A stretch of DNA of 64,000 nucleotides, taken from positions 6,676,501-6,740,500 of the forward strand of contig NZ_CP095376.1 in assembly GCF_023008405.1 (NCBI RefSeq), written 5' to 3'. This DNA is from Amycolatopsis sp. FBCC-B4732 (GTDB taxonomy: Bacteria > Actinomycetota > Actinomycetes > Mycobacteriales > Pseudonocardiaceae). Positions within the stretch are counted from its first letter, which is position 1; every line of letters starts with the position of its first letter. The position numbers were made by a program, and so were the translations under genes. Positions 25,660 through 34,787 of this stretch are shown here, in pieces. The notes beneath the pieces were generated by a model, which was given only the letters and a program-made list of their open reading frames with translations, was not told where the DNA came from and did no database searches.

Positions 25660-28600
25660 CTAGGCATCGGCCAGGTTCGCGAGAGCGGTCCTCACCGCCT
25701 TCGCCTCCGGCGCCTTCAGTTCGTCGAACACCGTCAACGCCTCCGACAGCCGGGCGACGCCGTCCGCGACGTTCTCGGCTCTCAGCGAGCATCGGCCCAG
25801 ACCTTCGAGCGCTCGTCCTTCCTGCAGGCGGATCCCGATGGCCCGCGACCGGTCGAGCGCCTGGCGGTAGAACTCGCCGGGGTCGCCCGCTTCGGGCCAG
25901 GCCAGGGCGAGGCCGCCGAGGTTGTTGAGGTTCTCGGCCTGCCACGCCCGGTCGTCGCTGAACAACGCCCGGGCGCGTTCCAGGTACATGAGCGCCAGCC
26001 GGAAGTTGCCGCCCGCGTGGTGCAGCCGGCCGAGGTTGTTCAGGGCCACCGCTTCCCGGGTCCGGCTGTCCAGCCTGCTGTAGATGAGCTGCGCGCTGCT
26101 GTAGCAACTGTCCGCCGTACCGTAGTCACCGCGCTCGAAGTGCATGCGGCCGAGGTTGTTGAGGGCCCGCGCCTCCGTGTACCGGTCGCCCAGTTCCCGG
26201 GACAGGGAAAGGACTTGCCCGAAGATCCCGATCGCGCTCGCGTAGTCTCCGCGGACGCCGTACGTGCAGCCGATGCAGAGCAAGCTCAAGGCTTCGCCGA
26301 GCTTGTTGCCGAGCTCGACGTACAGCGCGAGGGCCCGCTCGCCGTCGGCTCGGGCGGCGTCGTGCCGGCCGAGCCGGAACTGCACGCTCGCGAGGCTGCC
26401 GAGTGCGCCCGCGATGCCGAACGGGTTCTCCAGCTGTTCGTACAGCGCGTGGGCGCGGGTGAGGTACTCGATCGCTTCCGGGTACTCGGAAAGCTCCATC
26501 CGCGCGAACCCGATTTCGGTCAGCGCCGCGGCTTCGCCGAGCCGGTCGCCGGATCGGGCGGACAGCTCCCGCGCGCGCATCAGGTCCTCGACCGCCGCGG
26601 GGTGGTCGCCGAGCAGGCTCCGCACCCGGCCCAGATCCGCGCGCGTGGCCGCTTCGTCGGTGAGGTTGCCCGCCGCTTGTTCCGCGGCCAGCACGGCCTG
26701 GTCGAGCCGGTGGGCGTCGTGCCAGTACCCGTGCTGCTCGAGGTACGGGTGGAGCGCGACCGCGAGTTCAGCGGCCCGGTGCAGGTGGTCGTGGACCGCC
26801 GCGTAGGTGATGCAGGCACCGAGGTTGGCGCGTTCGGCGCTCAACCACGCGATCGCCTCGGCTTCCGACCCGAATTCGTGCGTCCCCGCCGGCGGCTCGG
26901 CGGCGATCTCCGGCCGCGGGCCGCGGGTGGCGACGAACCGGGTCGCCGACCGGACGGCGTGGAGGTAGTAGTCGAGCAGGCGGTGCAGGGCCTTGTCGTC
27001 GCCGTCTTCGGTGCGCAGGGTCAGGCTGTAGGCCCGGGTCAGGTCGTGCAGGCGGTAGCGACCGGGAGCCACTTCTTCCAGCAGGTGGTTGAGGTACAAC
27101 GCATCGAGGCGTTCGCCGGTCGGTTCCGGGTCTTCGCCGTCGAGCGCCGCGGCCGCGAGCGCCTCGATCCGGGTGCCGGGGTGCAGGCCGAGGCGGCGGA
27201 AGAGCCGTTTCTCGTCCGGGCTCAGGTCGCGGTAGGAGAGGTCGAACGCCGCGGCGACGGTGCGGTTGCCCGCGCGCAGCACCGTGATCCGGTTGCGGGA
27301 GCACCTGAGGTCGTCGGCCAGGTTCTCGGGCGTCCAGCAGGGGTGGTTGCGCAGCCGCCCGGCCGTGAGCGTGATGGCCAATGGCAGGTACCCGCACATC
27401 GCCATCAGCTCGGCCACGGCCCGGGGATCGTGCCGGTGCGCACCGGTGTAGCGCTCGAACATCGCGGCGGCGTCCTGGGGCGGGAGGGTCTGCAGCGAAA
27501 CCGGGCTCGCGTCGGCGACGGACTCCATCCGGCGCCGGCTGGTGATCAGCACGAGACTTCCCGGGCTGCCGGGCAGCAGCGGCCGGACCTGCTCGTCGCC
27601 GACGGCGTCGTCGAGCAGCAACAGGATCTTCCGCCCGGCCAGCTTCTCGCGCCACAAGCGGGCACGATCGTCCAGGCCGGCGGGGATGTCGATCGCCGGG
27701 ACGCCCCAGAGGAGCAGCAGCGAGGCCAGGGCGTCCCCGGGGTCCACGGGTGCCTGCCCGGGGCTGTGGCCGTGCAGTTCGAGGAAGACCTGGCCGTCGG
27801 GGAAGTAGCCGGCGAGCTGGTAGGCGGCGCGGACCGCGAACGTCGTCTTCCCGATGCCCGGCATGCCGTCCACGACGTGGACGGCCATCCCCAGGGTGCC
27901 CTGCCCCGCGGCGGTGGACACGGTCGCGGTGAGCTCGGCCAGCTCCCGGTCACGGCCGGTGAAGGCCGGGAGGTCGCGCGGGAGCGTGGAGCGGCCGCTC
28001 ACCGGAGCCGGGAGGTGCGCCGCTTCCGCCCGCCGCGGCTCCGCTTCCGCCGGGACGGGCTCTTCGGCGGCCGGCGGGTACGGGTGGTCCGGCAGGCTGA
28101 TCCAGCCGACGGTCACGGTCTCCTTCACGGCCACCTGCACGGGCCGGAACGTCGAGGCGTCCACCACCGTGCTGCTGCGGACGACTTCGTCGAAGAACCA
28201 CGTCGAAGTGATCAGCGCGAGCGTTCCCGGCGATTCGGCCAAAGCGATCTTGAGCTGCGGAGCATCAATCAGGCGAAATGTCTGATTGATCGCGGGGCCG
28301 GTCGCCCCCTGGTCGTCATAGGCGACTTCTCCCGCGTGAAGCGCCATTCGCAGCCGGATCCGCTCCTCCGCCCGGTGCGCGTCATTGTGCTGCCGGAGTT
28401 CCCGGGCGAGAGCCGCGGAAAGAACCTCGACGAAAGGACCTTTGAGCACCTGCGCCGGTACGAGCACGAGGGTTCCGTCGCCGGTGCTCTCGTGCTTGCA
28501 GTCGAACCAGGGTACGCCGGCCTCCTTGAAGGCACGACGCAACGCGAGGTCGAGACCTTGCCGGACCACCAGCCGGTGCGGCGTGGTCCTCCCCTGGTGA

Positions 28601-28662
28601 CCATATCCTTCGATATCCACCGCGAGCACCGTGCGATGGACGACCAGTCGTGAGTGCTCCAT
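25660..28662 (-). CDS. Class III cyclase-homology / NB-ARC / TPR signalling protein
   Basis: 1000 residues. The start 28662 has a G-rich ribosome site (GGGGGGAA). Residues ~8-180 resemble a class III nucleotidyl cyclase: metal-binding Asp16 (VLAVDIEGYG) and Asp62 (STGDGTLVLV), with Asn126 and Arg130 (INQTFRLIDA); the base-selecting Lys four residues before Asp62 is Glu. Residues ~235-560 form NB-ARC with Walker A DGMPGIGKTT (~265) and Walker B ILLLLDD. The last ~350 residues are TPR repeats (EALSLLCIGCTYGVRGDYAS, ALNNLGRMHFERGDY). This is a STAND-type switch whose N-terminal domain may make or sense a nucleotide. Role unknown. Confidence 0.85.
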   Translation of the reverse strand: MEHSRLVVHRTVLAVDIEGYGHQGRTTPHRLVVRQGLDLALRRAFKEAGVPWFDCKHESTGDGTLVLVPAQVLKGPFVEVLSAALARELRQHNDAHRAEERIRLRMALHAGEVAYDDQGATGPAINQTFRLIDAPQLKIALAESPGTLALITSTWFFDEVVRSSTVVDASTFRPVQVAVKETVTVGWISLPDHPYPPAAEEPVPAEAEPRRAEAAHLPAPVSGRSTLPRDLPAFTGRDRELAELTATVSTAAGQGTLGMAVHVVDGMPGIGKTTFAVRAAYQLAGYFPDGQVFLELHGHSPGQAPVDPGDALASLLLLWGVPAIDIPAGLDDRARLWREKLAGRKILLLLDDAVGDEQVRPLLPGSPGSLVLITSRRRMESVADASPVSLQTLPPQDAAAMFERYTGAHRHDPRAVAELMAMCGYLPLAITLTAGRLRNHPCWTPENLADDLRCSRNRITVLRAGNRTVAAAFDLSYRDLSPDEKRLFRRLGLHPGTRIEALAAAALDGEDPEPTGERLDALYLNHLLEEVAPGRYRLHDLTRAYSLTLRTEDGDDKALHRLLDYYLHAVRSATRFVATRGPRPEIAAEPPAGTHEFGSEAEAIAWLSAERANLGACITYAAVHDHLHRAAELAVALHPYLEQHGYWHDAHRLDQAVLAAEQAAGNLTDEAATRADLGRVRSLLGDHPAAVEDLMRARELSARSGDRLGEAAALTEIGFARMELSEYPEAIEYLTRAHALYEQLENPFGIAGALGSLASVQFRLGRHDAARADGERALALYVELGNKLGEALSLLCIGCTYGVRGDYASAIGIFGQVLSLSRELGDRYTEARALNNLGRMHFERGDYGTADSCYSSAQLIYSRLDSRTREAVALNNLGRLHHAGGNFRLALMYLERARALFSDDRAWQAENLNNLGGLALAWPEAGDPGEFYRQALDRSRAIGIRLQEGRALEGLGRCSLRAENVADGVARLSEALTVFDELKAPEAKAVRTALANLADA

Positions 28663-29034
28663 TTCCCCCCACACACACTTGCCCTGGATTCGAGGGTATG
28701 GACGCGCCCGCCGGGGCGGCAATCGCGAAGTCGCCGAACGGCGCGTCGGGGCGGATGAATGGTCAATTGGCCGATGGACAGCAATTCCGCCGGGCCCAGC
28801 CGGGCGGGTTTTCGCTTTGCCGCTCCCCCCTTTCTCTCCACTTTGGACTCGGTTGCCCACGCGCGCGGCGGTTTCGCCGTGGCTTGCCCGGGGCTAGACT
28901 GGGTGCACCAGCCGCGCCGACGTCGATGTCGGGCGGCGGCGCGTTCCGCCCCAGCCCCCGGCGGTGCCACCAAAGTGGTCGAGACCGGCGGAGGATTCGA
29001 TGATCACCGCGACGTTCCGTGGAACGGCGTTCCC
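28663..29034. other. Intergenic region upstream of the NB-ARC gene and the small ORF at 29035
   Basis: About 370 bases carrying the divergent promoters. GGAGG followed by ATG at 29000 would open only an 18-residue peptide (MITATFRGTAFPCVLPPR). It could be a leader peptide, but no independent support exists. Confidence 0.35.
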
Positions 29035-29241
29035 ATGCGTGCTGCCGCCCCGCTGAAGCGGGACCCGGGGCCGCCCGACGTCACCGGGAGCACGGGGCTC
29101 ACCCCTGAGCAGCGGTACCGCGGCGCCCGGGTGGTCGCCTCGGCCGCCACCGATGCTCGTGACTGCGCGTCGCTGCTGGCCACGCTCGGGCTCAAAGCCG
29201 CCGACGGCGTCGTGGGAGCGAGGCGGGGCCATGAGCACTGA
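29035..29241 (+). CDS. Small actinobacterial helical protein
   Basis: 68 residues from ATG 29035; the frame is open upstream, so the start is uncertain. The C-terminal half, LTPEQRYRGARVVASAATDA then RDCASLLATLGL, matches a small family of helical proteins common beside regulatory genes in actinomycetes. Function unknown. It overlaps the next gene by 11 bases, indicating an operon with the STAS-ATPase genes. Confidence 0.55.
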   Translation: MRAAAPLKRDPGPPDVTGSTGLTPEQRYRGARVVASAATDARDCASLLATLGLKAADGVVGARRGHEH

Positions 29242-30037
29242 AAACGGCCTGCACCTGGTGCCGAGCTACCGGGCGGAGTCGACCGTGGCGACCCTGACCG
29301 GGACCCTGACCACGGCCAGTTACCCCGAACTGCGCGACGGGGTGCTCAAGGTGGCCACGGACGCACCGGAGAGCGTCGTCGCCGACATCCGGGGGCTCGA
29401 AGTCGGCGACCACCTGTTGCTGGGTGTGTTCGCCGTGATCGCCGCCCGGATCGGGGACTGGCCGGGGCTGCCGTTCGCCGTGGTCACCGACCACGCGGAC
29501 CACGTGGCGCGGCTCGTGGCCCGTGCCGTGTCCGTCCACGCCGATGTCGGCGCGGCCGAACGGGCGCGCATCCGGCCGGCCCGGCGGCGGGCCATCCAGC
29601 TGCTGGCCTCGTCGCCGGGGGCGTCCGCGGCCGCGCGGGCGTTCGTCGAACGGACCTGCTCGCTCTGGGGCGTGCGCGAGCACATCGAGGACGCCCTGCT
29701 CGTCGCGACCGAACTGGTGGAGAACGCGGTCGTGCACACGGATTCGCGCCCCCGGCTGCGGCTGGAGCTGCGGCCGGGCACCCTGACCGTCTCGGTCGCC
29801 GACGACGATCCGCGGCAGGCGGTGCTGCTCGAACGCCCCGCGGAACGCGGTCTCGGGCTCCGGATGGTGGCGCACACCGCGCACGTCTGGGGGTGCAGCC
29901 GCTCCTGGGCCGGGGGCAAGGTCGTCTGGGCCGTGCTGACGCCCAGCCGGCGACGTCGCCGCGTGACCGGGGAACGAGCCGACGGGCACGACGCCGGGGA
30001 ACACGGTCCGGTGTCGCGCCACCCGGCCGATGGATAG
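29231..30037 (+). CDS. STAS-like / HATPase_c anti-sigma-type protein (copy 1)
   Basis: 268 residues. An N-terminal STAS-like half (~1-115: VATLTGTLTTASYPELRDGV, VVADIRGL) is followed by a GHKL ATPase of the RsbW/SpoIIAB type (~120-240), with N-box ALLVATELVENAVVHTD and G-box ERGLGLRMVAHTAHVWG. Such fusions act as serine kinases or anti-sigma switches without a receiver domain. It overlaps the preceding small gene by 11 bases and the paralogue at 30030 by 8 bases. Confidence 0.85.
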   Translation: MSTENGLHLVPSYRAESTVATLTGTLTTASYPELRDGVLKVATDAPESVVADIRGLEVGDHLLLGVFAVIAARIGDWPGLPFAVVTDHADHVARLVARAVSVHADVGAAERARIRPARRRAIQLLASSPGASAAARAFVERTCSLWGVREHIEDALLVATELVENAVVHTDSRPRLRLELRPGTLTVSVADDDPRQAVLLERPAERGLGLRMVAHTAHVWGCSRSWAGGKVVWAVLTPSRRRRRVTGERADGHDAGEHGPVSRHPADG

Positions 30038-30845
30038 CCGGCCGCCCGACGCGCGGCCGCCGGACCCGCGGCCCGGTCCGGTGCTCGCCCGCGGCATCAC
30101 CCTGGAACCGGCGCGGCGGCCCGCCAGCACGCTGGTGACCGTCACCGGGGAGCTCGACCTCTCCGGCTACGGGTTCCTGCGCGACGGCCTGCTGGAGGTG
30201 GCCGCCGACGGTCCGCCCGGGCTGATCGCCGACGTCGGCGGCCTGACCATCGGCGAGCTGGCGCCCGCGACGGTCTTCCCCCTCGTCGCCCGGCGGCTCG
30301 GGCACTGGCCCGGCATCCCGTTCGCCGTCGTCACCCGGCAGCGGGACCACCTGCGCACCTTCCGCCGCCACGGCACCGACCGGCACGTCGCGGTCCACGA
30401 CGACGTCGAGACCGCCGAACGCCACCAGGAGATCCCCGCCCGGCGGTCCGCGCGGCAGGAGTTCCCCCAGACCGTCGAGGCGGCGACGCTCGCCCGCGGC
30501 TTCCTCCGGGAGTGCACGACGGACTGGGGCGTGCCCGGACTGACCTACGACGGGCTGCTGGTCGTGGGCGAACTCGTCGACAACGCGCTCCAGCACACGA
30601 GATCGGCGCCCGACGTGCGCCTCGATCTGCGCGGGAAGCTGCTCACCATCGCCGTCGCCGACGACAACCCCCGCCCGGCGGTCCTCCTCGAACGACCGGG
30701 GCTGCGCGATCCCGGCATCGGCCTGCAGATCGTCGCGCAGACCGCGCGGCGGTGGGGCAGCAGCACCCGGTGGTCGGGCGGAAAGGTGGTGTGGGCGACG
30801 CTCGCCCCCGCCGCGAACCCTCGACCCGGCACCGACGACGGGTGA
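30030..30845 (+). CDS. STAS-like / HATPase_c anti-sigma-type protein (copy 2)
   Basis: 271 residues, paralogous to the preceding gene along its length: TLVTVTGELDLSGYGFLRDG, LIADVGGLTIGE, the N-box LLVVGELVDNALQHTRS, and the G-box DPGIGLQIVAQTARRWG. The shared endings (GGKVVWAVL / GGKVVWATL) support tandem duplication. Translation is coupled by an 8-base overlap. The two proteins may heterodimerise to control a sigma factor or antagonist not present nearby. Confidence 0.85.
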   Translation: MDSRPPDARPPDPRPGPVLARGITLEPARRPASTLVTVTGELDLSGYGFLRDGLLEVAADGPPGLIADVGGLTIGELAPATVFPLVARRLGHWPGIPFAVVTRQRDHLRTFRRHGTDRHVAVHDDVETAERHQEIPARRSARQEFPQTVEAATLARGFLRECTTDWGVPGLTYDGLLVVGELVDNALQHTRSAPDVRLDLRGKLLTIAVADDNPRPAVLLERPGLRDPGIGLQIVAQTARRWGSSTRWSGGKVVWATLAPAANPRPGTDDG

Positions 30846-30992
30846 CCGGCGGCGCCGGTGCTGTGTGCAGGGTCGGGTTTGGCGGTTGTCCTCGAGTGAC
30901 TCGTGGCTGCATGTCCGGCGTGGCTCCACCACCTCACCGCTGCCGGGAAAGCTCTGGTAGCTCTCTGCGGCGGAAAAGGGCGGTGAGAACCG

Positions 30993-31730
30993 GTGACCGG
31001 ACCCGAGGACGTCGCGGATTCGGTACCCCGCCTGCTGTCCGCGGTCCTCGCCTCCCTGCGCGACGGCAAGGACTCCGTGAACCCGCTCATGCGCGTCTGC
31101 CAGGCGTGCGTTTCCCTGCTGCCCGTGGACGGCGCGTCGATCTCGATCATGCTGGGCACGCAGCACCGGCAGAGCCTCTACGCCAGCGATCCCGTGGTCG
31201 AGCACCTGGAGGACGTCCAGTTCAGCCTCGGCGAAGGCCCCTGTTTCGCGGCGTTCGACACCGGCCGTCCGGTGCTGGTGCCGAACCTGGCCGAGCGGGT
31301 GGACCACACCTGGCCGATGTTCGCGGCCGAGGTCCCGCCGGAGCAGGTCGGCGCGATCTTCGCGTTCCCGCTCCGCCGCGGGCCGGCCAGGTTCGGCGCG
31401 ATGGACATGTACCGGCGCACGCCGGGCTGGCTCTCACCGGCCGATCTGGCCACCGCGCTGCAGATCGTCGACATCGCCACCAGCGCGCTGCTGGCGGTGT
31501 CGGCCACCGGGCCGGAGGGCGAAATCAGCGAAGAATGGCTCACCGAGCTCGTCCGCGACCGGACGGTGGTGCACCAGGCGACCGGGATCGTCGTCGCCGA
31601 GTTCGCGATCTCCGCCGAACAGGCACTGGCGCGCCTGCGGGGCTACGCCTTCGCCAACGGGCGCCGGATCCAAGGCCTCGCCGAAGACCTGGTCGCCGGC
31701 CGGCTGCACCCCAGAGTGATCGACGAATGA
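30993..31730 (+). CDS. GAF-ANTAR domain protein (copy 1)
   Basis: 245 residues, GTG start. The GAF sensor (~20-165) includes ASISIMLGTQHRQSLYASDP and LGEGPCFAAFDTGRPVLVPN. The C-terminal ANTAR (~185-240) reads RTVVHQATGIVVAEFAISAEQALARLRGYA. ANTAR binds two-hairpin RNA leaders and prevents termination; GAF would sense a small ligand or redox state. It is followed 64 bases later by a second GAF-ANTAR protein. Confidence 0.88.
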   Translation: MTGPEDVADSVPRLLSAVLASLRDGKDSVNPLMRVCQACVSLLPVDGASISIMLGTQHRQSLYASDPVVEHLEDVQFSLGEGPCFAAFDTGRPVLVPNLAERVDHTWPMFAAEVPPEQVGAIFAFPLRRGPARFGAMDMYRRTPGWLSPADLATALQIVDIATSALLAVSATGPEGEISEEWLTELVRDRTVVHQATGIVVAEFAISAEQALARLRGYAFANGRRIQGLAEDLVAGRLHPRVIDE

Positions 31731-31794
31731 CCGCCCACCGCCCTCCGACCCGGCTGCCCCGCCCGCGCCCGGCCGGTATCGTGACCCAGGGGAG

Positions 31795-32556
31795 ATGATG
31801 ATGAACACCCCACCTGCTGGGAGTGCCCCCACTCGCGAGCAGCAGTTGGTGCGCGCCTTCGTCGACATGGCGGACACGCTGGTCGACGACTACGACGTGG
31901 CCGACCTGCTGCACCGTCTCGCCGGTTACTGCGTGACCCTGCTCGGCGCGAGCGCGGCCGGCCTGCTGCTGTCCGACCAGCGGGGCAGCCTGCACGTCGT
32001 GGCCGCGTCCGACGAGCGCACCCGGCTGCTGGAGCTGCTGCAGCTCCAAGCCGGCCAAGGGCCCTGCCTGGACACCTACCGCACCGGCGTTCCCGTGCAC
32101 GCCGACGACCTCACCAGGGAGCGGGACCGCTGGCCCGTGTTCGTCCCGGAAGCCCTCGCCGAGGGTTACCACTCGGTCCAGGCCATCCCCCTGCGCCTGC
32201 GGCGCCAGGTCATCGGCGCGCTCAACCTCTTCGGCCGTGACGCCGCCCTGGTGGGGCAGGAGAACCTCGGCGTCGCCCGCGCACTGGCCGACACGGCCAC
32301 GGTCGGCATCCTCCAGGAACGAGCCATCCGCCGCGGCGAAGTCCTCACCGAGCAGCTGCAGACGGCGCTCAACAACCGGGTGATCATCGAGCAGGCCAAG
32401 GGCGTGCTCTTCCACGCCGGCGGCATCCCGATGGACCAGGCCTTCGAGCTCCTGCGCACCTACTGCCGCAGCCACAACCTCCGGCTGAGCACGATCGCGG
32501 AGGAACTGGCCCGCGGCTCCCTCGACCCCCGCACGATCCTCGTCCGGGAGCACTGA
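31795..32556 (+). CDS. GAF-ANTAR domain protein (copy 2)
   Basis: 253 residues. GAF spans ~20-170 (DVADLLHRLAGYCVTLLGAS, LQAGQGPCLDTYRTGVPVHA, RRQVIGALNLF) and ANTAR ~185-245 (ALNNRVIIEQAKGVLFHAGG, DQAFELLRTYCRSHNLRL). GGGGAG precedes the start; the ATG triplets at 31795, 31798 and 31801 are all possible starts. This copy has the standard ANTAR core AKGVL, whereas copy 1 has ATGIV, suggesting divergent specificity. Confidence 0.9.
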   Translation: MMMNTPPAGSAPTREQQLVRAFVDMADTLVDDYDVADLLHRLAGYCVTLLGASAAGLLLSDQRGSLHVVAASDERTRLLELLQLQAGQGPCLDTYRTGVPVHADDLTRERDRWPVFVPEALAEGYHSVQAIPLRLRRQVIGALNLFGRDAALVGQENLGVARALADTATVGILQERAIRRGEVLTEQLQTALNNRVIIEQAKGVLFHAGGIPMDQAFELLRTYCRSHNLRLSTIAEELARGSLDPRTILVREH

Positions 32557-32610
32557 CCGAGCCGGGTCACCCACTTTCCGCGTCAGCCGCGGCTCCGTAG
32601 CGTTCCAGGC

Positions 32611-33411
32611 ATGACCCCACAGCACGCGCTCTGGCTGCCGCTCTTCGACGACCTCGCCGATCCCGCGCTCGTCGCCCGGCTCGCCGCCGAGGCGGAAGAG
32701 GCCGGGTGGGACGGGTTCTTCGTCTGGGACCACCTCCGGTGGCGTGCACCCGTTGCCGCCGTGGGCGATCCGTGGATCACCTTGGCCGCGGTCGCGTGTG
32801 CCACCTCGCGGCTGCGGTTCGGGCCGATGGTCAGCGCCCTCAGCCGGCGGCGGCCCGTCAAGCTCGCGCGGGAGACCGCGAGTCTCGATCGGCTCGGGGG
32901 TGGGCGGCTCACGCTCGGCGCCGGGCTCGGGAGCGATCGGTTCGGGGAGGAGTTCTCGCGCACCGGTGAGGAGTGCGACGACCGGGTGCGCGCCCGCATG
33001 CTCGACGAAGCGCTCGAAGTCCTCGCCGCCGCCTGGTCCGGGGAGGTCGTGCACCACCGCGGTGAGCACTACACCGTGGACGGCGTCCGGTTCCTGCCGA
33101 CGCCCGTCGGGCGGATTCCCGTCTGGGCGGCGGGTTTTCCCGGCAAGCTCCGGCCGATGCGCCGGGCCGCGCGGCTCGACGGGTACTTCCCGGTGAACCT
33201 CGGCTCGGCCGGCCGCTTCGCCGAAGCCGTCGGCCAGGTCGAGGCCCTGCGCACCGGCGGCGGGCTGTTCGACTACGTCGCCGAAATCCAGCCCGGCGAG
33301 GACAGCGCGCCCTACGCGCGGGCGGGCGCGACCTGGCTGCTGACCGGCTTCGCACCCGAATCCCTTTCCGTGGACCACATCCGCGGGGTGCTGCGCGACG
33401 GGCCCCGCTGA
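32611..33411 (+). CDS. LLM-class flavin-dependent oxidoreductase
   Basis: 266 residues, bacterial-luciferase-like TIM barrel: HALWLPLFDDLADPALVARL, WDGFFVWDHLRWR, LRFGPMVSALSRRRPVKLAR and GGRLTLGAGLG. These use FMN or coenzyme F420. Shorter than many members but complete in its barrel strands. Substrate unknown; it is a standalone gene 54 bases after the ANTAR gene. Confidence 0.88.
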   Translation: MTPQHALWLPLFDDLADPALVARLAAEAEEAGWDGFFVWDHLRWRAPVAAVGDPWITLAAVACATSRLRFGPMVSALSRRRPVKLARETASLDRLGGGRLTLGAGLGSDRFGEEFSRTGEECDDRVRARMLDEALEVLAAAWSGEVVHHRGEHYTVDGVRFLPTPVGRIPVWAAGFPGKLRPMRRAARLDGYFPVNLGSAGRFAEAVGQVEALRTGGGLFDYVAEIQPGEDSAPYARAGATWLLTGFAPESLSVDHIRGVLRDGPR

Positions 33412-33418
33412 GCCGGCG

Positions 33419-34675
33419 TCACGAGCGGAGGACGAACGCCGCGACGTCCTGGCCGAGCCGGCGGCCCGCGTCGTGGTCCAAGCGGGTGTGGACGCCCGCG
33501 ACGAGCCGGCTCAAGCCCGCTTCGTCGGCCACGTCCTGGAACGTCGTGAAGTGGCGGACCACGCCCGGCAGGGCCTCCGACGTCACCGCGAGCGCACGGC
33601 GCGGGCCGTACTCCTGGCTCAGGATCAGGGCGCCCGCCTGGGAAATCACGCTGTGGGCGCCCGGGTACGCCGGGTCGGCCGGGGTCGTCGCGAGGCTCGA
33701 CCAGTCCGCGATGCCCCGCGTGGCCGGGTTCCCGTCGTCGCCGGCCAGGCGGACGGCGGTGATCGGGCGCCAGATCCGGTGGTGGTACTTGGCTTCGTAG
33801 AACGCGATCACCGCGTCGGCGAAGGCCAGGTTCAGGCGGGCGAACACCCGGGCCGCGACGACGAGACCGGTGCGGGAGCCGCCGGCCACCGACTGGGCGA
33901 TCTCGTTCCAGTAGTTCCAGATCGGGGCCGCCCAGAAGCGGGCTTGCTCCGTCTCGCCGTCGGTCCGGGTGGTGCTGGTGTCACGGCCCGCCGCGGCGAC
34001 CTCCCGCAGGGCTTTCGCATACACCGCACCGGAAAGCGCGGGGTAAGCGCCCGGGCGGAACCGGTTGGCGCGGTCGAGCACGAACGGCGTCACGGCGGCC
34101 CAGTGCGTGAACGCGGCGGGGGCGAACGCCGGCGGCGTCGGGCGGTACTCCCCCGGTGCGGTGCCCGGCGGCAGGACCGGCGGGACCGCGGCCGAGCCGT
34201 CGTTCGCGCGCAGGCCGAGGAGCAGGCGCGCGACCAGGTGGCCGGCGCGGGCACCCGCGTCGCGCCCGGCCGGGGTCAGCCGGGCCAGCTGGCCGGACAG
34301 CAGGTTCGCGAGCTCCGCGGACCGCGCCGGGTAGAGGGCGGCCAGGACGTCGTGGGCGGCCTGGGCCGCCGCCGCTTCCGGGGCCGCGTGGGGCGGGGCG
34401 TCGACGGTGAACAGGTACGGCCGCCCGGTGCCGGTGGTCGCGACGACCGCGTCGTGGATCGCCGCGTGCAGCAGGGCGAAGCCGCGGGTCGCGTGCACCG
34501 TCGCGGGCTGCAGGCCGGGCGTGCGGACGATGGTCAGCAGCTCCCGGTTCCAGGCCAGGACGACGTCGGCGCCACCCCGTGCGGGTGACGCCGTGGCCGG
34601 TGCGGGCAGGGCGAGTGCGGCCGCCGCCGCTCCGCTCGCCACGAGCAGGTTCCGGCGCGACATCGATGTGGTCAT
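33419..34675 (-). CDS. Exported vanadium-haloperoxidase-like phosphatase
   Basis: 418 residues. Start 34675 has GGGGAG upstream and begins a Tat-type signal (MSRRNLLVASGAAAAALALP). The vanadate/phosphate pocket is seen as YHHRIWRPITAVR, YPGAHSVISQ (His of the SGH-like motif) and VAGVHTRLDHDAGRRLG. These fit the PAP2/haloperoxidase fold; halogenase activity cannot be told apart from acid phosphatase activity here. It diverges from the ECF sigma gene across a symmetric promoter, so it is likely a sigma target. Confidence 0.88.
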   Translation of the reverse strand: MTTSMSRRNLLVASGAAAAALALPAPATASPARGGADVVLAWNRELLTIVRTPGLQPATVHATRGFALLHAAIHDAVVATTGTGRPYLFTVDAPPHAAPEAAAAQAAHDVLAALYPARSAELANLLSGQLARLTPAGRDAGARAGHLVARLLLGLRANDGSAAVPPVLPPGTAPGEYRPTPPAFAPAAFTHWAAVTPFVLDRANRFRPGAYPALSGAVYAKALREVAAAGRDTSTTRTDGETEQARFWAAPIWNYWNEIAQSVAGGSRTGLVVAARVFARLNLAFADAVIAFYEAKYHHRIWRPITAVRLAGDDGNPATRGIADWSSLATTPADPAYPGAHSVISQAGALILSQEYGPRRALAVTSEALPGVVRHFTTFQDVADEAGLSRLVAGVHTRLDHDAGRRLGQDVAAFVLRS

Positions 34676-34709
34676 TTCGCTCCCCAGGTCGTCGGAGGGT
34701 CCGCTCACC

Positions 34710-34748
34710 GATACGGCCACGGGTTACGGCGTAACCCGGGCGCGTATC
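34710..34748. promoter_or_regulatory. Symmetric divergent ECF-type promoter pair
   Basis: A long dyad GATACG-N4-CGGGTTAC-ggc-GTAACCCG-N4-CGTATC. On the plus strand CGGGTTAC (-35, 34720-34727) and CGTATC (-10, 34743-34748) are 15 bases apart. The minus strand has the identical pair (34731-34738 and 34710-34715), also 15 apart. The two promoters overlap and point at the sigma gene (start 34788) and the haloperoxidase-like gene (start 34675). Confidence 0.6.
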
Positions 34749-34787
34749 CCTCGATGGCGGGAGAATCCGGCGGGGAGAAGGCGGGCG

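Noticed and set aside
25375..28653. A very long open frame antisense to the cyclase/NB-ARC gene, and similar long antisense frames at 43032-46010, 48425-51511 and 55061-56767
   Set aside because: They are shadows of high-G+C coding on the other strand; their translations are low-complexity and lack domains, while the opposite frames show clear families.
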